Part shown: positions 23,558 to 36,180 of the stretch, in pieces | Numbering within the stretch: position 1 is the first letter of the stretch | Layout: each line of letters opens with the position of its first letter | Assembly (NCBI GenBank): GCA_004352715.1 | Contig: SCFE01000055.1 | Span: forward strand, 1,826,608-1,890,607 | DNA length: 64,000 nucleotides | Source of the DNA: Hofstenia miamia | Taxonomy: Eukaryota > Xenacoelomorpha > Acoela | Reading direction: 5' to 3' | The notes under the pieces: model-generated | The model's input: the letters and a program-made list of their open reading frames with translations, nothing else | The model's database searches: none | What the model was told of the DNA's origin: nothing | Translations under genes and position numbers: made by a program

Positions 23558-25717
23558 CACTTAAACGGACATATGTCAACGTTTTGTCGACAGTTAAACG
23601 TATTAGTGTGCAAAAAATAAAAATACCAAACGTAAAATTACAATGCTTAGTGAGCATCTATAGCTGACTAAGTTTGTCTTACATGTTTTTAAATATCATT
23701 GCCCAATTATTAACTCTAATAGAGCTTACAACCTTAAACAGACATCGGTCAACAAAATGTAGACGGCAGCCTGTACTGTTGTTTATAGAGTTATTGAACA
23801 AAATTAAGATAAAGTAACACTTTTCTTGCGAGAAATCATTAGCTAGCAAGATGTTAAACAAAGTGCTTAAAATTGCATTCCTGTTACAAAATACTTTTTC
23901 AATCCTTCAAGCATGCGTGTGCTTTGTTGGTTGTGGGAGATGGGCTTTCTGATTTTGAGTTAGATAATGATGAAAATTATGGAGAAAATATCAATAAACA
24001 TGCCGCTGCTGCTATGTTTTATCAAAGTGATAGTGCTCCAGACATAGAAAACAATGAACAAATTGCAAGTGATTCTAAAACATATATTCATATTTGAGAA
24101 AGATTCTTCAGATTATGGTGGCAGCTCATCTGAGGTAAAGCAATACTGTATATAGTATTCAAGGATATACATCAGCATCTGGTGTGCTCTACCATAGTTA
24201 TCCATTTCCTCTACGATGGAGACGATGCAATATATAAACACAATCCAGACAATGTTTAACAAATCCTTCATCTTAACTAGAATCGTTTTCTTACTTTCTG
24301 AATAAAGAGATCCTGCGTACAACACACCAATAGAAAAGCAAGTGAACTTCAAAGATTGCATAGGTTTGTTACAGAAATATTTATTTGTGTAATTATAAAT
24401 TTACACTGAGACATCAATATGCATTGTCATTTTCAATGGCTGAACTTCAAGCTGGACTTGCTCTCATCTTCAGGGCTGGCAGTGATCGTAATAATTTTGC
24501 TGGAATTGAGAATCTGTGGAAGCCAGGAGGCTGCAAACCTTTTTACAGGGACAAAATGGCAGCTATGCGCTTTAAATTTTTTGTTCAGTGCTTGCGTTTT
24601 GATAATTCCAAAAACCCATGAAAAAAGAAAAATTGAACAAATATGCAGAAATTGCAGAGGTATGGTCGTTGTTTCTTCTTACTTTATGACAATTTTACAT
24701 TCCAGGGGAAGATATAACAGTTGACGAACAGTTGCTTGGATACTGGGGCTGTATTCCTGGTCGTACATACATGTCTAAAAACACAAAAAAGTATGGAGTG
24801 AAAATTTTTTGGGCATGTGACGCAAAAATGGTTATGCTTTAAATACAATGATACGTGGTGGTCGTCAACAAAACGAACCAGTTCATCATGAGCTTGCTGC
24901 ACATGTTCTTTATGATCTGTGTTCTCCATATTTTAAAACTGGTTGCAACACATGTACTGACAATTTTTTACAAGCCACAAATTGTGTATGAAATTCCTTG
25001 ATGAAAACCTAACTCTTCTTGAGACAATTAGATCTCACGACCAGAAATCTCTGATATTTTGCGATGCAAGATGGTGATATATGAAAACAAACTTGTTTTG
25101 ATCATTTGAATGAGATTAGATTGGTTTGTTATCAGGCAAAAAGATGTAAACGGGTCATGCTTCTAAGTTCATCATCCTTGATATTTCTAATGATGAAGGA
25201 AACAAGCCTTTGATGATTTATAATTACAATAAGCTAAAACGTGGAGTTCATATGTTTGACCAAGATATAGAGGAATTGGCAACTAGAACTACTAGACAAT
25301 GGCCTCGGCTTGTATTTTATAACATGATAGATGCAGTTATAAATAATAGTTTTGTTAGAAAAAATTTATGAAGTGTTTATCTTTTGTTCTTGCTAAAGAA
25401 TATGCAATGAACTGCCTAAAAAATCGAGGATTAACACATGAAATACCGCGTTTTGCCTATAAAATTGGATTCTGCAGTAGCCCCTATTTTGAAGTTGCTC
25501 CGAATGAGCAGATAATTGGAGCACTAAGACTGTGCTATACTTGTTCAAAATGTGACCTGTCAACACAGCATCTGCCCAAGACATCGCATTACTGTTAAGA
25601 ACCCCTGTTTACTGTGTAATGAGTAGATTGTTTTTAAAATATAATCATTTTCTTAGTGTTTACAAAATGTTTACACATGTCCAATGAAAGTTGACATTTT
25701 AGGCGTCGGTTTAAGGG
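23558..25717 (+). mobile_element. piggyBac-like transposon between TTAA sites
   Basis: A 2,160-bp element is bounded by TTAA on both sides (23554-23557 and 25718-25721), the piggyBac target duplication. The left end reads cacttaaacggacatatgtc and the right end inverts to cccttaaaccgacgcc, so the termini share the c-cttaaac-gac core. A second subterminal copy of the motif (ccttaaacagacatcggtc) lies at about 23729-23750. The transposase inside is on the same strand and decayed. Confidence 0.8.
23873..25600 (+). pseudogene. piggyBac-like transposase pseudogene (DDE_Tnp_1_7)
   Basis: An acidic N-terminal frame (23873-24097, with FELDNDEN) is followed by the catalytic region in broken frames. From 24385 come LQAGLALIFRAGSDRNNF, GIENLWKPGGCKPFYRDKMA and MRFKFFVQCLRFDN. 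Near 24706 DITVDEQLLGYWGC appears, matching the TVDEQ block that holds the first catalytic D. Then GRTYMSKNTKKYGVKIFW and, near 24950, a CTDNFL-like second-D block. Near 25240 GVHMFDQDIEEL is the degraded VDtlDq region, and a cysteine-rich tail CYTCSKCD lies near 25535-25558. Several stops and frameshifts mean it is inactive. Confidence 0.8.
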
Positions 25718-25721
25718 TTAA

Positions 25722-28614
25722 TTTATTTCGCAAATATGTGCTATTACAAAATCAAACATTCGTAAAAAAGCTTGTTCCTAGATTAAATTTTCACATCCAA
25801 AATAATCCCAGTTGTAAAGGAATTTTTAACGCTCAGGCGCATTGGTGAAGAAATGCTTAGTCACATAGTTTACTTCGAAAAGTTTGCAAATTTCTCACGC
25901 CACATGTAGCCATCAAACATTCCACAAAGAGTGAATCAGTTAAAGAATTACAATTTAATACTAATTTTGAGTAAGTTTTGTATGTAACATTAATGTAATC
26001 ATCGCTTGTAAGATTATGTAATAGTGATACACTCAGTTTGCAACTTGCTTTAACTTACGGTGGTAGACAAACAGCTAAAACTTGAGTCAAGATATCTAAA
26101 GTGGAATCTATAGGAAAAATTGTGGGCGTTAATTAAATGTAACGTTGTTATAGTAAAGAAAACAGTAAAATTTCAACATATGTTCTAATTAAGTTTAGAG
26201 AAATATTTTAACAAGTGGTAAATCGTGAATATCTGAAAAGAATGAATCATTTAATAGTCATTTGATAAAGTAAAATTCCGCATAACTTAACAATTCCAGT
26301 ATACTCTCGATCGTGTCCAAATTTAAAAAAATGATTTGGAAACATGTCAAAGAGTTGAAGGATTTTCAGACTGACAACACCTAGCGTCTCCACATTTAGT
26401 GCATGATCTTCGATAAAATAAACACAGATAAGACAAATAAAATGAATGAACAAAAACTACATTAGGTCAGCTTAAGCGTACGAGGTGACGAGTATCACAA
26501 TTATGTGGTAACCATTTCGCATAGAAAATTTAAAACAATAGTACTTCAATTAATGAAATTCTATTTTGAGCGCATTAAGCGATACTCGTTGTTCACCTGC
26601 CATAAAAATATCACAACTTATGCGATGGCATGAATTCTACGAATGTAATTAAATAGTAAATTTCTCATTCAGTGATAAATGAATCTAACAGTTATTATGA
26701 GATGAATAGCCACATTAGCATGTATGTGGTTTCCGCACAGTTATTTTGTATGTAAATATTAACATTGTCAATTTATTAAACAGACAAGGTACACATGCTT
26801 ACTGAAAAGTTGCACCTAAAATTACATAATGTAGAACAATTGTATATTTAAAATATTTGAGAAAACAGATTAATCAAATAGCAAGAAATATGCATGATTG
26901 TTGACTTTGTTTGTCAAGAAAAACCAAGTCCAACATGACATTGAAGATCAAGCAATGGTTTTTACCATATGACAAATTGCTGAATTATTTGGGGAGATTG
27001 TCGGTTATTCTTAGCAGAAAACAATTTTAATTTCCCGAAAAGTCAATAGGGTGAAGGAATTTCCAATACTGGACACTTGCTGAGCGGACGCCGAAATATA
27101 ACATTGTCGAAAACAGTTGTTCCTACAAAGCACAGCAGTTAAATAATACGAAATGAAAATGTTGAAATATGCGACTGCATACAATTTTGGTTTAAGTTTA
27201 ATTTTTTGTAATAACGAAAAAGAAATTTCCGAAAATCATCACCAGAATACAAAATTTGCGGTTTAAATGTTCACGCATTTAAAATAAATTTTAGTATTCT
27301 CACATTAATTTGTTGCTTATTCAATAATTTAGCTTTGTTAATGGTTTTAATAATCAGAGCTTATGCAATCTCAGCATTTGGTGTTGTCATTATTATATTA
27401 AAATTGTTCGTATATATTTTTTTTGATAAAATTAAGTTTTTAAATGCAACCAATTTTTTTTTAATATACGAAAAAGGTGAATTATTGAACAATATTCCAA
27501 ATTTAAATAAAAGCAGGATAACAGTGAATGTTAAAATGCGTTTACAAATGTAGAGGTAATAAAAAAATTTTGTATGTAAAAACTTTCTATAAGATATATA
27601 TATGCCTCAATAATGTTGAAAGTACGGTAAACCGTCTTATGACGTAATGAATAACTGCTAAAATGTGCGAACCGGAAAAGCGGACGAGATGTCCCAAACT
27701 GCAGGGACACAGGCCAAATATTGCGCGCCAGTTTATAGCGAATCGTTTATTCAAATAGCGAGCAACTGGCATTTATAATGCGTTTAAAACTAAAATTGGT
27801 TCATTTCATGACCCAAGGGTTCATTCTAAGGCAATGTACAGAATTTTGAAAAATAGGAAAATTTTAAATTTATTTTCAAAAATTCGTTTACGCCCATATC
27901 GCGTAATTTGGGCATATGCGTGATGCTTGTTTAAAAAATTACAGAAAGACTCATAAATCACACCCAATTGTTAAAATATATTACTGTTGATGTTACGATG
28001 AAAATTAAATCATAAATTTTCGAATATTTTAAAAAATATAAGGCATGTAGAGAAATTGCTATTTTATCAAATTAAAAAACATTAACACATTTCAAAACAC
28101 AAAATAGTCATAGAAATTAGTTTTATTTTATAAAACTATAAATATTAAAAAAAGTCCGTATTCAGACTGACTAACATTGGCTGATAGAGCTGTAAATCCT
28201 TAAGACATACAAGTAAGCAAAGATATAATATTTCGACAAAATCTGGTTTTCCCGTTCAAATACATGATCAAATCCATGAATTTTTTCAGAATCAGTTGCT
28301 TCACCATTTGCGAATAATAGGATTCAGATCTTGGTTGTAATTTTCTGCTCCAAAAAGTTCTGGGGTTAGTGACAAATCAAAATTATATTGTCTTATTGAT
28401 AGATCAAATTTGCATGCACATAAACTGCAAATAAAGGTTCAACTTAGTAATTCATTGTTAGCGAAATTGTCTTATCATTTTATGTAATGTATAGAATTCT
28501 AAATTTGCTCACTTTCTTTCAAACAAGATTGTATAAATGCAATTAATGACTATAAAATATATGTAAATTTTCTTAGTTTTGAGCATCGTGTATGTCATTA
28601 AACTACTGCACAAC
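25722..28614. other. AT-rich interval, no supportable gene
   Basis: Short ORFs here show no known motif. A CpG-containing patch at about 27640-27770 (with gcgcgcc) stands out from the AT-rich surroundings and could be promoter-like, but nothing ties it to a gene. Upstream exons of the minus-strand LC3 gene might lie here; I looked for the DK-KFLVP and PVI-ER blocks without success. Confidence 0.4.
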
Positions 28615-28617
28615 ATT

Positions 28618-29939
28618 GGGTGCGTTCGCGCAGGGCACCGGTTTTGCACTAAGTGTCAACTAGAGCATTCGCGCATCCACCGGTTTGCAATTTCAGTGCC
28701 CACTGAAATCCAACTGTAAACAGCGGAAAGGTTTGTTGACTTAACAATTAAATTTCGTGCACACTACATTCGCGGTGGCAGCGGTAGTCAACCTAATTTA
28801 CTCTTAGCCAATCAGATGTTGCTTATTAACAAGCTCGTTTCTTATTCGGCTATTAATAGGGCGATTTTTCGACCTAAAAAATTTAAAATTGTAACTTTTA
28901 CTTAAATACGTAATTTCTTACCCAATGATTTTTGTGAAATATTGAGAAGAACCTTTCCACAAAAAGAGCACTTCTAGTGTACAGACGATATATGTATACG
29001 ACTAAAATGGTATTCAGTGTATAAATATAGTTTAATAATGATAACAAGCCACTAGTGAGCAGCAGCCAGCAATGTCATAATCAGGTGCCGGATTCAGACT
29101 CAAAGCACTTTACAATAGAATTCGTTTCGTAGTAATTTGTGATTTGCATTAACAATAATTTTTTTGGCCCGATCCACCGCCCTCTACTATAGTATTTAGC
29201 ACCTTTATAGATTTTTTTGCATACAGTGTATGCATTTCAAAATTTTGTATCGAGAGCCCAAATTTGTATTAAAATGAACAAGTTAGGTTTTAGAAAGTTT
29301 CAATAAATTTAAAGTCTGATTCGTTTTCACTTCCACGGTACCGAATAACATTTTTATAAGCTGGTCGGTTAGATGAGTACAAAACAATGTTATTAAACAA
29401 AAAATACAGCGGCCAAACTCAAATCTATAGTTACTTGAAAAAAATACTAATAAATAGGTTTCATAAAATAAAATACAAATTTTACGAACATCTATATTAC
29501 TGTACTATTAAAATATCAGAAATATCAAAAATATCATGATGTTTGATAAATAACAGATTGATGTATTTATAATTCTAGAAATGCGTTATTACCAATATCT
29601 CGTTAAAATTGAAATTTTCTGTTTCATTAGCTAATTATTTAAGATTATGCAAATAGATGTGGTGTTAAAAATTTACATATATTAAATAATTCTTCCTTTT
29701 TTGAGTTTTTATAAAATTTAATTGATTTCAGTCAAACCCAACTATAAAGCGAATCAGTTGGCGTTACGTGCACACTGATTTTGCAAACCGGTGGATTGCG
29801 CGAATGCTCCAGTTGACGCTGAGTGCAATACCGGTGCAATGCGCGAATATGTTGGTAAGCAACGGAATGCTATCGCGAATACGTTGACAACTGAAAGACA
29901 ACTATTCAGTTGTGCCGGTTTGCGATCGAGAACGCACCC
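28618..29939. mobile_element. 1.3-kb non-autonomous DNA transposon, asymmetric inverted repeats
   Basis: Ends are gggtgcgttc (28618) and its inverse gaacgcaccc (ending 29939), flanked by ATT on both sides (28615-28617, 29940-29942). Inside the tips, both arms carry accggt-ttgcact--g-gtcaact-gagcattcgcgc and a further caccggtttgcaa unit. The right arm has an extra block of roughly 85 bp, including a cagttgt / acaactg inverted pair, between tip and shared part. A 3-bp duplication and a GGG tip suggest PIF/Harbinger affinity, but ATT is not the usual TWA site. There is no ORF in the AT-rich middle; a ccaatcag CCAAT motif lies near 28806. Confidence 0.7.
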
Positions 29940-29942
29940 ATT

Positions 29943-30949
29943 ATCATAATATTGATGTCAATTCAATCAAATCAAATGCCAATCAATTACTAATTGTCAA
30001 TGGTCGTGCTATAACAAAGCATACTGAGGGCATTTGTTGACGATACTAAAAATCAATTTCCACAACTGAAAGTACGCGTAGGCTTTACTTTAAGTTTAGA
30101 ATAAAATTAATCTATAATTGACGCATGTGACAAATTTTTTAGAAATTTAAAATCGAAACCAAATTAAACAATTCAGTTAATACTGTCGCTTCTTATGACT
30201 TAACCTCGTTAGCGTCCAAGTACTAAATTTAGTACTTATTAGTTATATACATATCTACAGCATGCTCTACAGAGACAAATTCATACCACAATCAATAGTT
30301 CAGTTTCTTCTTGTAATACATGGTATTTAAGCATTAAATCGCCCCAATAATTGTCTGGAATTTAAGTGCCTATTTGCTATTTATAATCAAACTGTTTTGT
30401 TAACATTTATTTTTTATCATAAAAATATTGTTTTTTCTAATTAGTACTAAATTTAGGACTCTATGACTGTATTGAACTCATTGACCTATATCTTGAAAAA
30501 TATTTACCAATAACATCTTGGAAAAAAACTGCACTTTTTACCTATCTATCTTTAGAAAAATCTGGGGATAATTTTGTGGTCAATATTGATTACAAATTTT
30601 CAAATTTTGTGAAATTCGTCTTGCTGGGGCTTTGAAATATCCACAATTAGGAAAAGTCTTGAACTTCAATAACCATATAATATTGTTAAGTACATAGTAA
30701 TCTAAGTATTATACCATATCCTATAAATCTCTAAAGGAATTTAGTAGATGTAGCTTTTAATTTTGAAGCTAATGAACTAGGTGTGAAGTCGATCCAAGCA
30801 TTTTTGCTGAGATATTACAAACGACGAATATCTGTGAAAACCAGCAATAAATTGTTTTTCATTATAGACCAATATATCCAGTAGGATATATTGTTGAAGG
30901 GTACTGAGAGACGCTAAGTAAAAAATTTCGAAACTAAGAAGACCTGTAA
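29943..30949. other. AT-rich interval, nothing recognised
   Basis: No coding signal, RNA gene or terminal repeat could be supported. Confidence 0.4.
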
Positions 30950-31380
30950 TATATTTCGCGAGCAAGGATCCAATTCAAGAGATGCTTGTTTCATCAATTG
31001 TATACAAGTTTACATGTGAAGAATGTCTTACATCGGTGAAACAAAGCGACATCTCCAAACTCGGCGTAATGAAAGCCTATCAGGACATTTAAATTCCGAA
31101 ATTTATGCTCACCAACATCGAGCAAATATCAATAATTTTAAAATCATTATGAAAACAACTCATACCAAAATTTCTGAAGCCCTAATTATTAAGAACTCGA
31201 ATAAATAAAGACTAATGAATAAGCAAAGCACCATCAACATATTGAATATCTTTTAGTGTATGCATATTTAACAAAATTAAATGTAGTGAACTGTAAATTA
31301 TATTACCACAAAATTTGTATTGACGATGATTTTAAATTGAAACCGGTCACATCTCATTAACCTGAGCCCATATTATCTCC
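30950..31380 (+). pseudogene. Penelope-like element 3' fragment with GIY-YIG endonuclease
   Basis: Around 30960-31020 the frame reads KDPIQEMLVSSIVYKFTCEE. After a frameshift it continues at 31023 as SYIGETKRHLQTRRNE and ends with ISEALIIKNSNK, then a stop at 31208. The Y-x-C/E, YIGET, R-L--R and EALIIK elements are the order found in the GIY-YIG nuclease at the C-terminus of Penelope-like retroelements: the Y pair, the catalytic Arg and the metal-binding Glu. The reverse transcriptase itself is not recognisable upstream. An (AT)n tract and a gap follow directly. Confidence 0.65.
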
Positions 31381-32222
31381 ATATATATATATATNNNNNN
31401 NNNNNNNNNNNNNNNNNNNNNNNNNNNNNNNNNNNNNNNNNNNNNNNNNNNNNNNNNNNNNNNNNNNNNNNNNNNNNNNNNNNNNNNNNNNNNNNNNNNN
31501 NNNNNNNNNNNNNNNNNNNNNNNNNNNNNNNNNNNNNNNNNNNNNNNNNNNNNNNNNNNNNNNNNNNNNNNNNNNNNNNNNNNNNNNNNNNNNNNNNNNN
31601 NNNNNNNNNNNNNNNNNNNNNNNNNNNNNNNNNNNNNNNNNNNNNNNNNNNNNNNNNNNNNNNNNNNNNNNNNNNNNNNNNNNNNNNNNNNNNNNNNNNN
31701 NNNNNNNNNNNNNNNNNNNNNNNNNNNNNNNNNNNNNNNNNNNNNNNNNNNNNNNNNNNNNNNNNNNNNNNNNNNNNNNNNNNNNNNNNNNNNNNNNNNN
31801 NNNNNNNNNNNNNNNNNNNNNNNNNNNNNNNNNNNNNNNNNNNNNNNNNNNNNNNNNNNNNNNNNNNNNNNNNNNNNNNNNNNNNNNNNNNNNNNNNNNN
31901 NNNNNNNNNNNNNNNNNNNNNNNNNNNNNNNNNNNNNNNNNNNNNNNNNNNNNNNNNNNNNNNNNNNNNNNNNNNNNNNNNNNNNNNNNNNNNNNNNNNN
32001 NNNNNNNNNNNNNNNNNNNNNNNNNNNNNNNNNNNNNNNNNNNNNNNNNNNNNNNNNNNNNNNNNNNNNNNNNNNNNNNNNNNNNNNNNNNNNNNNNNNN
32101 NNNNNNNNNNNNNNNNNNNNNNNNNNNNNNNNNNNNNNNNNNNNNNNNNNNNNNNNNNNNNNNNNNNNNNNNNNNNNNNNNNNNNNNNNNNNNNNNNNNN
32201 NNNNNNNNNNNNNNNNNNNNNN

Positions 32223-32260
<38 letters not shown>
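31381..32260. repeat. (AT)n microsatellite spanning an 828-N gap
   Basis: AT dinucleotides run into the gap at 31395 and out of it at about 32227-32260. Nothing is known of the 828 N. An (AT)n tract also precedes the second copy of the downstream block (59103-59134), so this repeat is the shared breakpoint of the large duplication. Confidence 0.8.
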
Positions 32261-32263
<3 letters not shown>

Positions 32264-33715
32264 CTACGGATTTGTACGCAGATTTTCGTTCAGGCTGAAC
32301 TGGGTTTTCCCCTTAACTGCTTGAAATTTTGTCCCCATCTCCTCCTTTAATATCGTTAAGATCGATTAAGGATTTCAGGAGTTCTGGCCCAAAATAAAAA
32401 ATGGAAAAAAGCACCGCTCTGTAATATGGGATTTTGGACCCGAATATCGCTATGTACGCATTTTTGGAAATTTTCCTTGACAGATCGGTAAAAATAAGTA
32501 TATATATTTTTTTTAATAAGTATAAAAGTTCCATTTTTGTTATAAATTTTTTAATTAGAAGTTTATTTTATATGAATTTAGGATGCTTAAATAGTAAATG
32601 CACAATAGAATGACATGTATTAAGACGCAAAGCATTACATTTACGATTAATTACACTGTATGACAAAAAAATATTTTTTTCTTAGTTGAGTACATTTTGA
32701 TAAAGCTAAAAACGAATTTGATGTCATTTTCACAGTAGAAACAATACTTTAGGAAATACCATAAAATTAAGTTTATGGCCTAAATAGATGATTGAATATA
32801 CAAATCGGAAAGTTTATTATAATTGAGATTCCAAAAATCCTCAAATGAATTTTATAATTGCAGATGAACATCTAATTGTATTATGATTTCAATGTCAGCA
32901 GATGCTTTCTGTTCATCGTAAGCCCAAAATACCAATATATAGTCTAAATTGGATCATTTTCTAATTGCTGTAATTGAGATATCAAGACTCTTAGTTTTCA
33001 GCAAGCATTTCTTTAGTGATCAAATAATTAATAAATAGATTGTTTTCATTGATCTGAACCGACAGAAGCTATATGAGCTCAAATTATACTTCAAAATATG
33101 CAGATTTCAATATGTTCAGGATAAAATCATTCATATAGAAAGTCTCTCGAGTAGTTGGTTAAAATTTGCATTTTATCACTAAACAAACAAAATTTTCAAA
33201 AATAATATTCAATTGAAATTTTAGAAAATGAAGTTAAGTAGCATGTGTACTTTAATATCAGGACATTTAAGTATTGACAATAAATTATGTAAGTTGATAG
33301 TAGTATATACGAGAAACCCCATTCTTTAAAGACAAAAAACAGTCGCTATTATGGTTTCTCAAATCATTCTAAACATGAAGGATTGAGAATTACAAAGGTT
33401 GGTGATCTTCAACTAGCCAGGACTCTAACATAGAATGGCAGCTGGAATATATTACTAGGGTGTAAAGATTCAATACCGAACCCTATATTTGTAATGGGTG
33501 ATTTTCAGAATATATCAACCAATGTAACAGAAGGAATTCATTTATAAACAGCGGCTATTTCCAGAGAAAACATGATTAATGTTGTCATATGCACAGGACA
33601 TGCTCGTTATGTAATATACAAGGCCATGAAGTTCTGTCAATAAATGATTTTCACATCCTGATACCCAATGTGACTTGTCACGACAATGAAACTGAGCTTA
33701 AAGGGAGTGTTAGAC

Positions 33716-34048
33716 TTTTGACTATAGTCAAAATTGTGGTTCTGCATTCTTTTGTCTATTAGTAAAATATTTTGACTATAGTCAAATTATTTGACTATTA
33801 GTCAAAAACGATTTCCGAATAGCAATTGCGTAAACTGCATTGCATATATACACTATACATGTGCATCTATTACTAATTGGGTCACTGTAATTGCAAAACG
33901 GTTAGGCAAAAGACTAATAGAAATTTTCTAATAGAACAAGTTCTATTTCATAATTTGACTAATCGTAAACCCACGAAAGTAGCTTTTTGGGGGTGCTACA
34001 CGATTAGATTTTTTACTATAGTCAAAAGACTAACCGTGTGGCACCCCC
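33716..34048. repeat. Palindrome cluster and 60-bp hairpin
   Basis: ttttgactatagtcaaaa at 33716-33733 is a perfect palindrome, and its 16-bp core recurs at 33771-33786. A half-matching actatagtcaaaagact lies at 34014-34030. At 33989-34048 the arms gggggtgctacacgattag and ctaaccgtgtggcaccccc pair with two mismatches, giving a strong hairpin with the palindrome fragment in its loop. This looks like a foldback or MITE remnant. The whole cluster is repeated at 60590-60922. Confidence 0.6.
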
Positions 34049-35379
34049 TTAATGAATTATTGTTGGAAGAGAATAGCAGAGAAGGTATAATTTCAATGGT
34101 CCAATGCGTAATACGGATTAGCACATGAACCAGCTGGAACACAGACCAAATATCACAGCGGCATGTAAGGCTGTATGTAAGTTAGTAATACTAACTTAGT
34201 ATAGTTAAACAATAAGACATTCTCATGCTTTTTATATATAATTCAGGCTTCAAATTTTGACATTTGAATGCAAGATTTCGAGTATTGCAGTAATTTAATA
34301 TAATCAGGTTGGAGAAAATCGGGAAAGTTGGCATCTCTGGTATTAAGTTGTAGACGAAACACTTTTATTTAATACTGAAAATATCTGACGGAAAAAATCT
34401 TTTTGGAATTTTTAGTAAGTTACACCCGTGTCATCTTCATAGACTGCTTCAATCAAAAGTAATGTTTTTACTTAATTGGACCGCTAACTAATGCACACAA
34501 TATAAAATAATTTCTTCTAAAAATGACATCTACCTGATGATAACGACGAACTGTGACATGGATATTTCCTGAGGAACTAAGAACTTTGTTTTATCTAAAG
34601 TTGGTAAAACTTTTTCTTTACGAAATCTTTCAACAATGACTGGAACCTTATTTGGAAACTTTGCTCTTATACCAGATGCCTCTTCCTTTCTCATTGCTAA
34701 AGGAATTAATCACCATATGGATATATTATTTTACTATTAAAAAGCCAAAAGAAGTAAAAATAACATACTAAAAGTTTTCCTTTCTCTAAAAGTTTTATAT
34801 TTTTCTTCGCTCATCGTTCTCAAAAGGACGTTATGAACGATAACAATATCAGAATTCACAGTTCTTACAACCGGTTGTCTCAAACCCGGTCTCGCAAACT
34901 CAAGTTTGTAAATGAAAAATTAAATTTTAATTAATTCAAGAAAAAAATTTATATCATTTTAGAATATTTTTTTTTGAAATACTTTGCCAACTGAAGCTGT
35001 TATTTAAATGTATTGATGGTACCTGTAATAGGATCAAAACTATTTTAACAAATTTTGAATTTAGGTCGGTTTCAATTTTAGCTCATATAATATAAAATAA
35101 TATTTAATAGTAGTCTCCAGTATTTTTGAATAATAAAATTGATTCTAAATTTTGCTGGTTTAATTGTTTTGGAATTACTCAGTAGCATTTCCAATTCGGG
35201 TACGTTGAATTCAAAATGAAACATGTTTTAAACGCTTCTTATTCTGTTCCAAACAAGTTTGTAGTTTTTAAGTAGTTTGCATTTAACTTCCGTGTTTTAA
35301 TTATGAATTATTTCTGTTAGCCAATTAAATTCATTAGGATATTCGCTTCTTTGAACCTTTATTACATACTTTGTCAAAT

Positions 35380-36180
35380 GGTCTGCAGATAACGGCCTCA
35401 AATTTCACCCTGAAAAAACTAAATTGATCAATTTTTCGGGCCAAGTCCCTTCTCTACATCTTTCAGGCTCTGAAATTGTTCCTGTGACTGAGATGAAAGA
35501 TTTGGGCGTCTTTATTAACCATAACCTAATTGGACCTTTCACATTACCAGTAAGCTTGCCAAAAGCGTTCGTGTCTTATACTATCTGAGAAGAAATGTAC
35601 CGTTCAATGTACCGCAGACATCGAAGCTGAATCTTTATCGTTCCTGTGTGCTTAGCGTACTTTTATACAACTCACAGATTTGGAGTCCGTCTATTACTTG
35701 TTTACGGAAGCTCGAAAATTTCAACCGAAAATGCCTAAATTGGGTCTCAGGCTGCAAGTCGTACAGTGATTTTCTTCTGAAAACCAGTACTTTGCCGATT
35801 TGCTATGACTTGGTTTATAGAGATATTACTATGTTCTTCAAACTTCTGAATGGTTTTTACGATACTGATCCATTTGAGTTCATATCTTACCGCTCCCATC
35901 GTGTTGACTTACGATCAGCTTCCGTTTGCTATTTTACTGTTAAACCTTCAAGAAAGTTCAGTACTGACCGGTCATATTACCAGAGGACTGTCATAATGGC
36001 TAAATATTTCCTTCAACGGGGTATCAGCTTCACTGGGTCACTAGAGAAGTTCAAAACCGACGTTAGAGAACATCTGCGTATATTGACTTCAACCCGCTTC
36101 AACATCGACAACTCGTGCACCTTCTATTTGGAGTGTCATAATTCTTGTTGTCGAACTTAATTTCTTTTCTTTTTTTGTAC
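35380..36180 (+). pseudogene. LINE 3' fragment related to family C
   Basis: Frames in order read WSADNGLKFHPEKTKLINFS, MKDLGVFINH (the RT segment-7 L-G block), then an intact 170-residue stretch (35648-36160) with LYNSQIWSP, SDFLLKTSTLPICYDLVYRD and a C-terminus CHNSCCRT. The last part is homologous in layout to the end of the LINE at 37633-41259 (CDCPRCRKT). The N-terminal three-quarters are absent and frameshifts occur near 35545-35640. An identical copy is at 62254-63054. Confidence 0.65.

Noticed and set aside
24113-24361. Minus-strand 82-codon ORF inside the piggyBac element
   Set aside because: It lies antisense to the recognisable piggyBac coding sequence and has no motif.
28918-28980. 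Possible upstream LC3 exon on the minus strand (FLWKGSSQYFTKII before a GTAAGA donor)
   Set aside because: Spacing from the FLVP-like motif to the QF is wrong, the junction would give IIGGR instead of IIR-R, and the stretch lies inside a DNA transposon.
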